Origin: a bacterium
Lineage (GTDB): Bacteria; Bacteroidota; Ignavibacteria; SZUA-365
Length of the DNA: 64,000 bases
Assembly: GCA_020444325.1 (NCBI GenBank)
Contig: JAHLLD010000005.1
Location: 186,001 to 250,000, forward strand
Direction: 5' to 3'
Positions 54,306 through 63,136 of this stretch are shown here, piece by piece. The notes beneath the pieces are model-generated. The model did no database searches and was not told the origin of the DNA. It saw nothing but the letters and a program-made list of their open reading frames with translations. A program made the position numbers and the translations under genes. How positions within the stretch are numbered: position 1 is the first letter of the stretch; every line of letters starts with the position of its first letter.

Positions 54306-55571
54306 TCAGCTGGCGTAAATCTGTTCGCCCGCGCTCCAGGTTGCGCGAACGGCAGTGTCATGTGCGCGATACACCAGGGCGGATGCGATTTCGACGTCGG
54401 ACAATTCCGCCAACGCTTTCCCGCGGCCGAATTTCCTTTCGACTTCGACGCTGATCATGTCGGCATATTTCCCGGGCTGCAGACTGCCGATGTCATCAGA
54501 GAGTCCGAGCGCGTTCGCGCCGCCGAGTGTGGCGTGATACAGGGGCAGGAAGGGGTGAAGACTGCGCGCCTGTACGTATGACATTGCTCGCATGATATGG
54601 AACATGCTTACGGTGGTGCCTGCGCCGACGTCGGAACCGAGTCCGACACGCAGTCCGGACGCCTCATGCAGCTCCAGCGGGAAGCGGCCGCTTCCGAGAA
54701 ACAGATTTGAATCCGGGCAGTGCGCGACGGAGCAGTCATGCTCCTGCAGCTGCCGCATCTGCGCCTCATCGGTGTGGAGGTTGTGTCCGAGCACGGTGCG
54801 GGAGGAGAGGAGTCCGGCCTGGCGATACACATCCGTGTAATGTGCGGCGCCGGGAAACAGCTCCTTCACGCGCGCAATTTCGGCAGGGGTTTCATTCAGA
54901 TGCGTCTGCACATAGGTGTCGTGCTTATGCGCCAGCTGGGCCGCACCCGCCAGCAGTTCGGGAGAACAGGTGGGGGCGAAACGGGGAGTGATGGCGTAGG
55001 CGAGTTTCGTGGTTTTGCGATGCCAGCGCTCGATGATTTCTTCCGACGCCCTGAGCGCGCTGTCCGCATCCAGCAGCAGTTCTTCGGGGGCGTGCCTGTC
55101 CATCAGCACATTGCCGAGAATGACGCGTATTCCCGCCCGTTCGGCTTCCTCGAAGGCAATATGCGTTGCTGAAGGGTGGACGGTGCCGTATACCATGGCG
55201 GTGGTGGTGCCGGATTGCCTGAGTTCCGCGAAGAAGCGTTGCGCGACATCGCGTGCGACGGCATCGTCGGCGAAGCGCAGTTCTTCGGGGTAAATGAAAC
55301 GGTCGAGCCACTCGAGCAGTGTTGCTCCGAATTTCCCGCGACAGTCGAACTGCGGCAGATGCACATGCGCATCGACGAAGCCCGGGAGCAGGACGTGTGC
55401 GCTGCGCTGCTCGGGTAATGCGGAGAATTCTTCGGGCAGCTGGACCTCGTCCCCGCAGTAGAGTATGCGTCCTTCAGCGCTTACCACAACCGCACCATGC
55501 GGATGCCAGGCGATGCGATCCCGCGCAAGCGGAGTCACTACCGGGGCGTGGATGCGGAAGGGAGCATTCAT
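54306..55571 (-). CDS. guaD: Guanine deaminase / amidohydrolase
   Basis: An amidohydrolase that converts guanine to xanthine. The 421-residue product has the metal motif PGFVDAHVHLPQ (about 63-74), the guanine-binding R and the ITPRFAPTCS segment (about 194-203), the QTHLNE metal histidine region (about 222), LGHNLH and the final-metal aspartate motif GLGSDVGAGT, all typical of GuaD. The ATG at 55571 is one base from the stop of the upstream transporter gene, so the two are co-transcribed. Purine-salvage role is well supported; link to nickel metabolism is not. Confidence 0.88.
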   Translation of the reverse strand: MNAPFRIHAPVVTPLARDRIAWHPHGAVVVSAEGRILYCGDEVQLPEEFSALPEQRSAHVLLPGFVDAHVHLPQFDCRGKFGATLLEWLDRFIYPEELRFADDAVARDVAQRFFAELRQSGTTTAMVYGTVHPSATHIAFEEAERAGIRVILGNVLMDRHAPEELLLDADSALRASEEIIERWHRKTTKLAYAITPRFAPTCSPELLAGAAQLAHKHDTYVQTHLNETPAEIARVKELFPGAAHYTDVYRQAGLLSSRTVLGHNLHTDEAQMRQLQEHDCSVAHCPDSNLFLGSGRFPLELHEASGLRVGLGSDVGAGTTVSMFHIMRAMSYVQARSLHPFLPLYHATLGGANALGLSDDIGSLQPGKYADMISVEVERKFGRGKALAELSDVEIASALVYRAHDTAVRATWSAGEQIYAS

Positions 55572-55572
55572 G

Positions 55573-56283
55573 TTACAATCCGAACACCTGTATGGCGAGT
55601 CCGCTCGAAGCGATAATGCCACCCGCAATGGCATGCGTATAGCGTTCCATCGTTTTGAGCGGAAGCCGGGCGATGCCGTGACTGACCAGCCATACCATGC
55701 CCATCATCGTGGTGATGGTGACGATGCCGAACACGGTGGAGACGAGCAGGATGCCGAAACTGCTTTCCTGCGCGGCGGGATACATGAGGATGGGGATCAG
55801 GGGTTCGCAGGGACCGAGGACGAAAATGGTGAACAGCGCCCAGGTCGTCATGGTTTTGTGATGACTGCTGCGATGCGATTTTCGCGCGAAGAGATGGGTG
55901 TGCTCGTGCTGATGCACGGTGCCGTCTTCGTGCTCATGTTCATGAACATGCATACGGCCTTTCATCGCGACCTTCAATCCCCAGAGCCCGTAAATGATAC
56001 CGAAAGCGATAAGGACCCAGGCAGCGAATTCCCCACGCACACCCTCGATGAATTCGAGTTTATGCAGGGCGACGCCGAAGAGTACGCCGGCAAAGCCGAG
56101 AAGGACGGAGGAAAGAACGTGTCCGATGCCGCAGAGAAAGGTGATGAACATGGTCTTGCGCTGCGACCATTTCTGCGCCTGCGACATCATGATGAAGGGC
56201 AGGTAGTGATCGGGACCGATCAATGTATGGATGAAGCCGATGGAGGCAGCGGTCCCTGTTAGAAGCCAGATACTTTCATTCAT
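55573..56283 (-). CDS. UreH/NicO-like metal transporter with His-rich loop
   Basis: A 236-residue membrane protein of the UreH/NicO/RcnA-like superfamily (also annotated as TauE/SafE-type). Helix 1 has GFIHTLIGPDHYLPF, resembling the HxxxxDH metal motif of nickel-cobalt transporters; six membrane segments follow. A cytoplasmic or periplasmic loop (about 108-140) is rich in His and Glu (MHVHEHEHEDGTVHQHEHTH), as in nickel permeases. Neighbouring hyp genes make nickel the likely substrate (inference). It overlaps nothing and ends one base before guaD. Confidence 0.75.
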   Translation of the reverse strand: MNESIWLLTGTAASIGFIHTLIGPDHYLPFIMMSQAQKWSQRKTMFITFLCGIGHVLSSVLLGFAGVLFGVALHKLEFIEGVRGEFAAWVLIAFGIIYGLWGLKVAMKGRMHVHEHEHEDGTVHQHEHTHLFARKSHRSSHHKTMTTWALFTIFVLGPCEPLIPILMYPAAQESSFGILLVSTVFGIVTITTMMGMVWLVSHGIARLPLKTMERYTHAIAGGIIASSGLAIQVFGL

Positions 56284-56325
56284 GGTTTTCGGGCGGCTCT
56301 GCGCCGCATGCTTGATCCAAATATG

Positions 56326-56787
56326 TCAGTGCGTGCCGCTGTGGCCGAAGCCGCCTGCGCCGCGCTGCGTGTCGTTGAGTGACGGAACTTCTTCCCACTG
56401 TACCTGTGTGACCGGCGCCACGATCAGCTGCGCAATGCGCTCCCCGCGCTGTATCGTGTACGGCTTCTTGCTGATGTTGGACATGATGACGCGTATCTCG
56501 CCACGGTAGTCGGCATCAATGGTGCCCGGACTGTTCGGGAGAATGAGTCCGTGCTTGAGCGCGAGTCCGCTCCTGGGACGCACCTGCGCCTCGTAATCAG
56601 CGGGAAGCTCTATGGCAAGGTTTGTCGGTACTGCTACGATATCGCCGGGATGCAGCTCAAGCTGCTCCTCAATGGCCGCGCGAAGATCCACACCTGCAGA
56701 TTGTTCGGTGGCGTAGGAGGGGAGGGGGATGTCGTCGAAACCGTCCTGCACACGGGTGATACGAACGGAAATATGCTGCTGCGTCAT
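56326..56787 (-). CDS. dut: Deoxyuridine 5'-triphosphate nucleotidohydrolase (dUTPase)
   Basis: Trimeric dUTPase that cleaves dUTP to dUMP and pyrophosphate, preventing uracil incorporation. All five motifs are visible in the 153 residues: AGVDLRA (31-37), PRSGLA (71-76), GTIDADYRGEI (88-98), RGERIAQLIV (114-123) and the Gly-rich C-terminal RGAGGFGHSG (142-151). A terminator lies just upstream of its start, belonging to the previous gene. Highly conserved; no doubt about the function. Confidence 0.97.
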   Translation of the reverse strand: MTQQHISVRITRVQDGFDDIPLPSYATEQSAGVDLRAAIEEQLELHPGDIVAVPTNLAIELPADYEAQVRPRSGLALKHGLILPNSPGTIDADYRGEIRVIMSNISKKPYTIQRGERIAQLIVAPVTQVQWEEVPSLNDTQRGAGGFGHSGTH

Positions 56788-56807
56788 TTTATCCTGTCAT
56801 TCGGTAC

Positions 56808-56843
56808 AGAGAAAAGGCCGGTGCATGCACCGGCCTTCAAAAA
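56808..56843 (-). terminator. Terminator after the 446-residue T9SS protein gene
   Basis: A perfect 24-base palindrome at 56814-56837 (arms AAGGCCGGTGCA and TGCACCGGCCTT), followed on the minus strand by TTTTCTC. It lies about 33 bases after the stop codon at 56870. Confidence 0.85.
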
Positions 56844-56869
56844 TACGGAGAAAATGGGACTTCTGCCGA

Positions 56870-58210
56870 TTAGCGCACGACGGCGATTTTCTGTGTGAGC
56901 GTCCTGCCTTCGACCTGGAAACGCACGAAGTAATTCCCACTGCGCAGCACCTCGTTGCCGGGATACCAGGCTGCCTCATGCACCCCTGCATCCTGCACGT
57001 AATCGGTGACGAGGGCGATCTCGCGTCCCAGCATGTCATGCACGCTGATGCGCACATGCGCCTGTCGCGGCATGCTGTAACGGAAGTGTGCATTGTCAGT
57101 TACGGAAAGGTTGAGGGGATTCGGGAACGCGGACTGCAGCTCGAACCGGGCATCGGAAAGATCCGTCATGTGCACCTGCACGGCGGCATAGTCATAGGTG
57201 CTGCCGTCGAAATCCGTCTGCCTGAGTCTGTACCAGTAGACCGGCGCAATACCTTCAGCTCGGTCCTGTGCGGATGGAATATCCACATAGCTGTAATCAT
57301 GCGGTTCCATCGAAGTTCCGTAGCCATGGACGAAGCCCCGCGATTCCCAGGGTCCTTCCTTGGACTGTGCACGCAGGATCTCGAAGTGGAAATTGTTGGT
57401 TTCCGTCTCGGTACGCCATCGCAGATTGACAACGTTATCGATGGCGGAAGCATTGAAATTGCTCAGCTCCACGGGGATCCATTTGTCGCAGCAAATCCGT
57501 GCCTCCATCACCATATCGGCACTGACGCCGATGGCGGTGGATGCCGGGACGATAGCTGTTGGAGAAGTGAACTTGAAACTATGTCCATTCCCCGTGCTGT
57601 ACTGACTTGGCGTCGTGAAACGGTATTTCACGACATGCCCGGTGTCCACCTTGACCTGATAGCCGATCAGGAGACTGGGGACGGGATTCTGGACAATGGG
57701 ACGCACGTTGAAGGGAGGGACCACGGGAGGATCGATTTCGAAGTAACCGTAATTCCTGCCGGTATGTGCAATGAAATACGTGCTGTAAACCGTGTTGTAG
57801 GGAGAGGTGCCCTTGCGCACGAAAAAGCGAATGGTGTCTTTGGATGTGACAGGGGCATTCAGCAGTTCAAAATCAATCTTTACCGTCCACACCGTGCAGA
57901 CCTTGGCCTGCGTGGTGGTGGGGGGGACGGGAACGAACATCGCCCATTCCGACGTATTGGGTCCCGTCTCGGAATAAAAATAATTCGTCGCGGACACATC
58001 ATTCTGGTAATAGATGAAGTAGGGACAGATAAAAGGCAGCTGCGCGGACTTGGCGAAGCTTTCGGTCGCGAGATGCGAGAACGGCGAATTATCTGCCAAT
58101 CTGGAAACTCCCTCGCGGAACGGCTGATCCGTATTTCCGGATGCCTGTTCCTGGGACAGCGTTACCGCCGGAAGCAGAAAAATCACGGCCGCAATCAATG
58201 TGAGTTTCAT
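56870..58210 (-). CDS. Secreted protein with T9SS type A sorting domain
   Basis: A 446-residue protein with signal peptide (LTLIAAVIFLLPAVTLSQ), an N-terminal region without recognised family (about 40-240), then a fibronectin-like strand region of the type WIPVELSNFNASAIDNVVNLRWRTETETNN that often precedes T9SS tails, and a C-terminal sorting domain (about 365-446) with LQSAFPNPLN, ISVHDMLGREI and LRSGNYFVRF. A GGAGG site precedes the ATG. It should be a substrate of SprA-mediated secretion. Function unknown; base composition is like its neighbours. Confidence 0.82.
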   Translation of the reverse strand: MKLTLIAAVIFLLPAVTLSQEQASGNTDQPFREGVSRLADNSPFSHLATESFAKSAQLPFICPYFIYYQNDVSATNYFYSETGPNTSEWAMFVPVPPTTTQAKVCTVWTVKIDFELLNAPVTSKDTIRFFVRKGTSPYNTVYSTYFIAHTGRNYGYFEIDPPVVPPFNVRPIVQNPVPSLLIGYQVKVDTGHVVKYRFTTPSQYSTGNGHSFKFTSPTAIVPASTAIGVSADMVMEARICCDKWIPVELSNFNASAIDNVVNLRWRTETETNNFHFEILRAQSKEGPWESRGFVHGYGTSMEPHDYSYVDIPSAQDRAEGIAPVYWYRLRQTDFDGSTYDYAAVQVHMTDLSDARFELQSAFPNPLNLSVTDNAHFRYSMPRQAHVRISVHDMLGREIALVTDYVQDAGVHEAAWYPGNEVLRSGNYFVRFQVEGRTLTQKIAVVR

Positions 58211-58378
58211 AGGCGTCTCAACCTCCGTACAACGATGAATATCCGGCGTAACGGCAATGGCCGCCGGCTTCGAATATGCTCTGCGTGCAATGAAGCAAAA
58301 TAGAAAACACCTTGTCCCCTGTCAACGGCAATTCATGGTACCCCGCCTGCACCCGGGTCAGCTGTTCAGTCTGGACAC

Positions 58379-59389
58379 TCAGCAGATGCGCGGCAGCATT
58401 TCTCCACTCAGGACGTTGATGATGCGCGTTCCACCAATCGGCGTGCGCATGCGAACGATACCGGGCCGGTCTTCGACGACATGGCCGATGCGGCAGGCGT
58501 GCTTCCCCTCGGGAAGTTCCCGCATGGCAGAAAGGATGCTTTCTGCTGCTTCTTCAGGAACGATGGCAATCAGTTTCCCCTCGTTTGCGAGGTACAGCGG
58601 ATCGAGTCCGAGAAGTTCGCAGGCGCCATTGACTTCTGCGCTGATGGGAAGCGCCGTTTCTTCGATGTGTATGCCCACGCGCGACTGCGTGGCGATTTCA
58701 TTCAGCGTGGTGGCGATGCCCCCACGTGTGGGATCGCGCATGACGCGGATGTCCTTCGTCACCTCGAGCATGCGTGCAACCAGACGATGCAGGGGCTGGG
58801 TGTCGCTGACCACGGGAGTGCTGAACTGCACACCCCGGCGCTCGGACATGACGGCAACGCCGTGATCACCGAGACTGCCGGAGACGAGGACGGCATCGCC
58901 CGGACGCGCATTGTGTCCATCGATGTGTACATCCTCTGCCACCAGTCCGACACCTGAAGTATTGATGAACATTTTGTCGCAACTGCCGCGTTCGACCACT
59001 TTCGTATCGCCGGTCACGAGGGGCACCCCGGCTTCATCCGCCGCACGCTTCATGTTCGCGACGATGCGTTCGAGCAGCTCCATCTCCAGTCCCTCTTCGA
59101 GGATCATACCGACCGAGAGTCCGAGCGGCTTTGCCCCGCCAACGGCGAGATCGTTGATGGTGCCATGCACGGCGAGCTCCCCGATGCTTCCACCCGGAAA
59201 CTCCAGCGGCTGCACGACATAGGAATCCGTCGTAAACGCAATGCGTCCCCCGGGATTCTCGAACAGCGCCTGGTCATTGCCCTGGCGCAGATATGGATTG
59301 TCGAACGCCGGGAGGAAAAGCTCCTGTATGAGATCGTGCATCATGCTGCCGCCGCTGCCGTGGGCGAGCAGAATCTGTTTGTGCTTCAT
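58379..59389 (-). CDS. hypE: Hydrogenase maturation protein HypE (carbamoyl dehydratase)
   Basis: HypE dehydrates a carbamoyl group on its C-terminal cysteine to a nitrile for the Fe(CN)2CO centre of [NiFe] hydrogenase. The 336-residue protein ends exactly in PRIC, so the catalytic C336 is intact. The family blocks LAHGSGGSMMHDLI, FTTDSYVV, AVHGTINDLAVGGA, GDTKVVERG and VMRDPTRGGIATTLNEIA are present. It is the last gene of a minus-strand hypF-hypC-hypD-hypE row, 55 bp after hypD. Confidence 0.97.
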   Translation of the reverse strand: MKHKQILLAHGSGGSMMHDLIQELFLPAFDNPYLRQGNDQALFENPGGRIAFTTDSYVVQPLEFPGGSIGELAVHGTINDLAVGGAKPLGLSVGMILEEGLEMELLERIVANMKRAADEAGVPLVTGDTKVVERGSCDKMFINTSGVGLVAEDVHIDGHNARPGDAVLVSGSLGDHGVAVMSERRGVQFSTPVVSDTQPLHRLVARMLEVTKDIRVMRDPTRGGIATTLNEIATQSRVGIHIEETALPISAEVNGACELLGLDPLYLANEGKLIAIVPEEAAESILSAMRELPEGKHACRIGHVVEDRPGIVRMRTPIGGTRIINVLSGEMLPRIC

Positions 59390-59444
59390 TCCTTGAATCC
59401 TGTTGTCATGCTTCGTGTCGGTTGCTCATGCATCGCCCGACGGC

Positions 59445-60536
59445 TTATGCCAGCTGCCGCTGGTAGTGATAATAGGCCGCGCAGCTGCCCTCGCTCGAGA
59501 CCATGCAGGGACCGAGTGGGGATTCCGGCGTGCAGGCCGTGCCGAACACCTTGCATTCATGCGGGGTGATGACGCCGCGCAGTACTTCGCCACAACGGCA
59601 GGCGGGATGCTCCTCACTGTCTTCCACCGTGATGTCGAAACGCCGGTCAGCATCGAAATCTGCGAATTCTTCGCGCAGCACGAGTCCGCTTTCCGGTATG
59701 ATGCCGAAGCCGCGCCACCCCGCCTCATCGAGGGTGAATACCTCCTCGACGGCTCCCCAGGCTTTGCGGTTTCCTTCAGGACGCACGACGCGGCTATAGG
59801 TGTTGACGAGTGCAGGACGCCGCTGCTCGTGCATTTCCATGATGGCATCGGTGGCGGCGAGCAGATCAAGGGGCTCAAAGCCGCTGATGGCGACGGGGAT
59901 GCCATGCTCTTCGGGAAGAAAACGCCAGGCGTCGGAGCCGATGATGGAGGACACGTGTCCCGGACCAATCACGCCGTCGACCTTCACCTCACCCATGGCG
60001 AGCAGGGCACGCGCGCCGGGGATGGTCAGTTTCATGACCGAGCAGATGCTGAAGTTCTTCAACCCCCTTTTCCGGGCCTGCAGCACAGCTGCCGCAGCCG
60101 CTGGTGCCGTGGTCTCGAAGCCGATGGCGAAAAAGACGATTTCCCTGTCCGGTTGCTCTTCGGCGAGCTTGAGCGCATCGAGTGTGGAGTAGACGATTTC
60201 AACCGGGTAGCCCTGTGCACGTACCTGCATGAGGCTTTCGCGGCTGCCCGGCACTTTCAGCATGTCGCCGTAAGTGGTGATGGTGACTCCCGGAGTTTTC
60301 GCCAGCGCAACGGCGCGGTCGAGATCGGCATTGGAGGTGACGCAGACGGGACAGCCGGGTCCCGAGAGCATGCGCACGCTTTCGGGCATGACCGAACGGA
60401 TGCCGCTGCGGAAAATCGCGACCGTGTGTCCACCGCAGAATTCCATGATGGAAATATCCCCCGTATTGCGCCGGTGGATGCGCTCGATAATGCTGCGGGC
60501 GCGCTCGCTGTCGCGAAACGCCGTGAGAACACTCAT
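59445..60536 (-). CDS. hypD: Hydrogenase formation protein HypD
   Basis: HypD is the iron-sulfur scaffold on which the Fe(CN)2CO group is assembled with HypC. In 363 residues the key cysteines are present: C34 in MEFCGGHT, C62 and C65 in GPGCPVCVT, and the C-terminal cluster region from PACRCGEVLRG to SSEGSCAAYY with several cysteines. The start overlaps the hypC stop by four bases (ATGA), giving tight coupling, as expected for proteins that form one complex. Confidence 0.97.
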   Translation of the reverse strand: MSVLTAFRDSERARSIIERIHRRNTGDISIMEFCGGHTVAIFRSGIRSVMPESVRMLSGPGCPVCVTSNADLDRAVALAKTPGVTITTYGDMLKVPGSRESLMQVRAQGYPVEIVYSTLDALKLAEEQPDREIVFFAIGFETTAPAAAAAVLQARKRGLKNFSICSVMKLTIPGARALLAMGEVKVDGVIGPGHVSSIIGSDAWRFLPEEHGIPVAISGFEPLDLLAATDAIMEMHEQRRPALVNTYSRVVRPEGNRKAWGAVEEVFTLDEAGWRGFGIIPESGLVLREEFADFDADRRFDITVEDSEEHPACRCGEVLRGVITPHECKVFGTACTPESPLGPCMVSSEGSCAAYYHYQRQLA

Positions 60537-60790
60537 ACCAGGGGATCCTCGCCTTCCGGTACTTCCTCATCGAGCAGCGACATTTCCTCGAACATGGCGA
60601 GGGTGCGTGCGGCTTCTTCCTCATCGATTTTCTCGATGGCGTAGCCGACGTGGATGAGAACGTAATCGCCCGGAGCGGCGTCGCCGTCGAGCACCATGAG
60701 ACTGATTTCTCTCTGCGTGCCGCTGATGTCGACCAGCGCCATGTTGTCATCACGCAGTTCAAGAACTTTGGCGGGAACAGCCAGACACAT
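60533..60790 (-). CDS. hypC: Hydrogenase maturation chaperone HypC/HybG family
   Basis: HypC shuttles the iron-cyanide complex to the hydrogenase large subunit. The 85-residue protein begins MCLAVPAKV; the N-terminal Cys2 is the iron ligand once Met is removed. The beta-barrel motifs LVDISGTQREISL and GDYVLIHVGYAIEKID are canonical. It overlaps hypD by four bases and follows hypF by three, so hypFCDE is an operon. Confidence 0.97.
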   Translation of the reverse strand: MCLAVPAKVLELRDDNMALVDISGTQREISLMVLDGDAAPGDYVLIHVGYAIEKIDEEEAARTLAMFEEMSLLDEEVPEGEDPLV

Positions 60791-60793
60791 GTA

Positions 60794-63136
60794 CTAACCT
60801 CGTAATGTTTGTTGCGCGATCACCGCCTGACCCAGGGCAATACCGCCGTCGTTGGCGGGTACCTCGGTATGGGTGAGGACGGTGAATCCGCGATCCGTAA
60901 GTGCGCGCTGCATACCTTCGAGCAGCAGTGCGTTCTGAAATGATCCGCCCGAGAGTGCGACGGTGCGCAGTCCGCTTGCTGCGGCGATTTCCTCTATCGC
61001 CTGCACGCAGCCACTGATGACTGCGGCATGAAAACGCGCTGAAACGATGCCGGGGGAAATCCCGACATGTATATCCTCTGTAATTTCCCGAATTGCGGGC
61101 AAAAAGGAAAGCACAATCGGCCGCCCTTCGGGATGCTGAATTTCGGTGGTGTAGGGGCGCCGGAACGCCTCATCGGTTGCTGTGCCCGCTGCGAATTCCA
61201 GCGCAATGGCCGCCTGCGCCTCGAAATCCACCGTGTCATGCAGTCCCACCAGCGACGCGACGGCGTCGAAGAGACGTCCGCAGCTCGACGTGAGCGGCGC
61301 ATTGATGTTTTCTTCCAGGGAAAACCGTACGGCCTGCAGTTCGTCTTTCGTCCGGCGGACGGACCAGTCTTCAAGCGCATCGAACGCCTCTGTCCCGAAT
61401 GCTGCGTGCAGCAGCGATGCTGCCATGCGCCAGGGCGCGCGTACGGCGGCATTGGCGCCCGGCATGGCCGTGGTCATGAAATGTCCCATGCGCTCATATC
61501 CCTTCGCGGATCCCAGGAGGAATTCTCCACCCCATATCGTACAGTCGGTGCCATATCCCGTTCCATCGAGAATGACGCCGATGGCGTCTTCCCCGCTGCG
61601 GCCGTTTTCCGCCAGGCATGCGGCCAGATGCGCGTGATGATGCTGTACTGGAATGCGGGGCAGTGGTGCGAGACGCCGCTGCAGTTCGCTCGGCAGCAGG
61701 CCGCGGCTCCACTGCGTACCGAGATAATCGGGATGCAGGTCGTGGGCGATGGCAGCGGGTTCGACGGCGAAGATATCGAGAAGATGTGTAACGCTTTCCT
61801 CGAAGAACCCGAGTGCTTCGAGATTTTCCAGGTCGCCGACATGCTGCGTCAGGAAAGCTGCGCGTCCCTTCGTGACGCAGGCAGTGTTTTTCAGCTCCGC
61901 TCCCACGGCGAGTACGGAAGGTGCGGGAGAGGGGAGAAGAACGGGACGCGGCACGTAACCGCGTGCGCGGCGCATGGGACGCGGCTCGGAGGCGATCACG
62001 CGGAATACCGAATCGTCGCAACGCTGCAGGATTTCACGGTTGTGATGCAGGAAGGCGTCGGCAATGTCTTCGAGCCGCGTCGCCGCTTCGCTGCGCCGAA
62101 TGCATATCGGTTCTTCACTGATGTTGCCGCTTGTCATCACCAGTATGTCCGCCTCACCATCGAGGAGGATATGATGCAGCGGGGTGTAGGGCAGCATGAC
62201 GCCGAGGGTCGGATTGTCGAGTGAGACCGATGGTGCGATCCCATGTCTCTCGCGCAGCTGCAGAATGACGATGGGGCGCTGGGGTGATTGCAGCAGCGCC
62301 TCTTCCTCCGTGCTGCAGGTGCAGATACGGCGCACGGCTTCGACATCACGCAGCATGACCGCGAGTGGTTTCTGATACCGGTGTTTGCGCACACGCAGCA
62401 GATGCACGGCATGTTCATTCTTCGCATCCACGGCGAGGTGGTATCCGCCAAGCCCCCGCAGAGCAAGTATGCGTCCCTCTGCCACTTCCCGCTGTCCGGC
62501 ACGCAATGCGGCATCGCCCTCGAGATCCACATCGCAGCCATGCAGGCGCGCGTTGCGAACGAATTTAAGCGTGGGACCGCAGACGGGACAGGCGTTGGGT
62601 TGGGCATGAAAGCGCCGGTTGTCGGGATCTCCGTATTCCCTCGCGCAGTCTTCGCACATCGGGAAATCTTTCATCGAGGTGCTGGGACGATCGTAGGGAA
62701 TCGATGCAGTGATGGTGTAGCGTGGACCGCAGTTCGTGCAGTTGGTGAAGGGATAACGATAGCGCCGGTTTTCCGGATCACGGATGTCCGCCAGGCAATC
62801 GTCGCAGGTCGCCACATCTGCCGGGATCATGGCCGACGCTACCGGAGTTCCCTCACTTGCGACGATGACGAAATCCGTCTCCTCCCGTCCCGCCAACGCT
62901 TCTTCGTGCACATCGGTCACCAGCACCAACGGCGGTGCTTCCCGGATGAGGCGGGGAACAAATTCATCAACACGAACACCCTGCACCTCGATAGTGACGC
63001 CATCCCCGTCATTGCGCACAAATCCCGTAAGCGCACAATCTTTCGCCAGCCGGTACACGTAAGGACGAAATCCCACACCCTGCACAATCCCTTCAACCCG
63101 TACACGCTTCCGCACTATATGATCCAATCCGGCCAT
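60794..63136 (-). CDS. hypF: Carbamoyltransferase HypF
   Basis: HypF makes the thiocarbamate on HypE from carbamoyl phosphate. Its 780 residues show the family order: acylphosphatase domain (about 11-97, VEGIVQGVGFRPYVYRLA), two four-Cys zinc motifs (about 108-185, CDDCLADI, CTNCGPRYT, CEDCAREY, CPVCGP), a YrdC-like domain (about 195-385) and a C-terminal Kae1-like domain with HHHAHLAACLAENG and an LSGGSFQNALL nucleotide motif. It is the first gene of the minus-strand hyp operon and lies right beside a large inverted-repeat element. Confidence 0.97.
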   Translation of the reverse strand: MAGLDHIVRKRVRVEGIVQGVGFRPYVYRLAKDCALTGFVRNDGDGVTIEVQGVRVDEFVPRLIREAPPLVLVTDVHEEALAGREETDFVIVASEGTPVASAMIPADVATCDDCLADIRDPENRRYRYPFTNCTNCGPRYTITASIPYDRPSTSMKDFPMCEDCAREYGDPDNRRFHAQPNACPVCGPTLKFVRNARLHGCDVDLEGDAALRAGQREVAEGRILALRGLGGYHLAVDAKNEHAVHLLRVRKHRYQKPLAVMLRDVEAVRRICTCSTEEEALLQSPQRPIVILQLRERHGIAPSVSLDNPTLGVMLPYTPLHHILLDGEADILVMTSGNISEEPICIRRSEAATRLEDIADAFLHHNREILQRCDDSVFRVIASEPRPMRRARGYVPRPVLLPSPAPSVLAVGAELKNTACVTKGRAAFLTQHVGDLENLEALGFFEESVTHLLDIFAVEPAAIAHDLHPDYLGTQWSRGLLPSELQRRLAPLPRIPVQHHHAHLAACLAENGRSGEDAIGVILDGTGYGTDCTIWGGEFLLGSAKGYERMGHFMTTAMPGANAAVRAPWRMAASLLHAAFGTEAFDALEDWSVRRTKDELQAVRFSLEENINAPLTSSCGRLFDAVASLVGLHDTVDFEAQAAIALEFAAGTATDEAFRRPYTTEIQHPEGRPIVLSFLPAIREITEDIHVGISPGIVSARFHAAVISGCVQAIEEIAAASGLRTVALSGGSFQNALLLEGMQRALTDRGFTVLTHTEVPANDGGIALGQAVIAQQTLRG

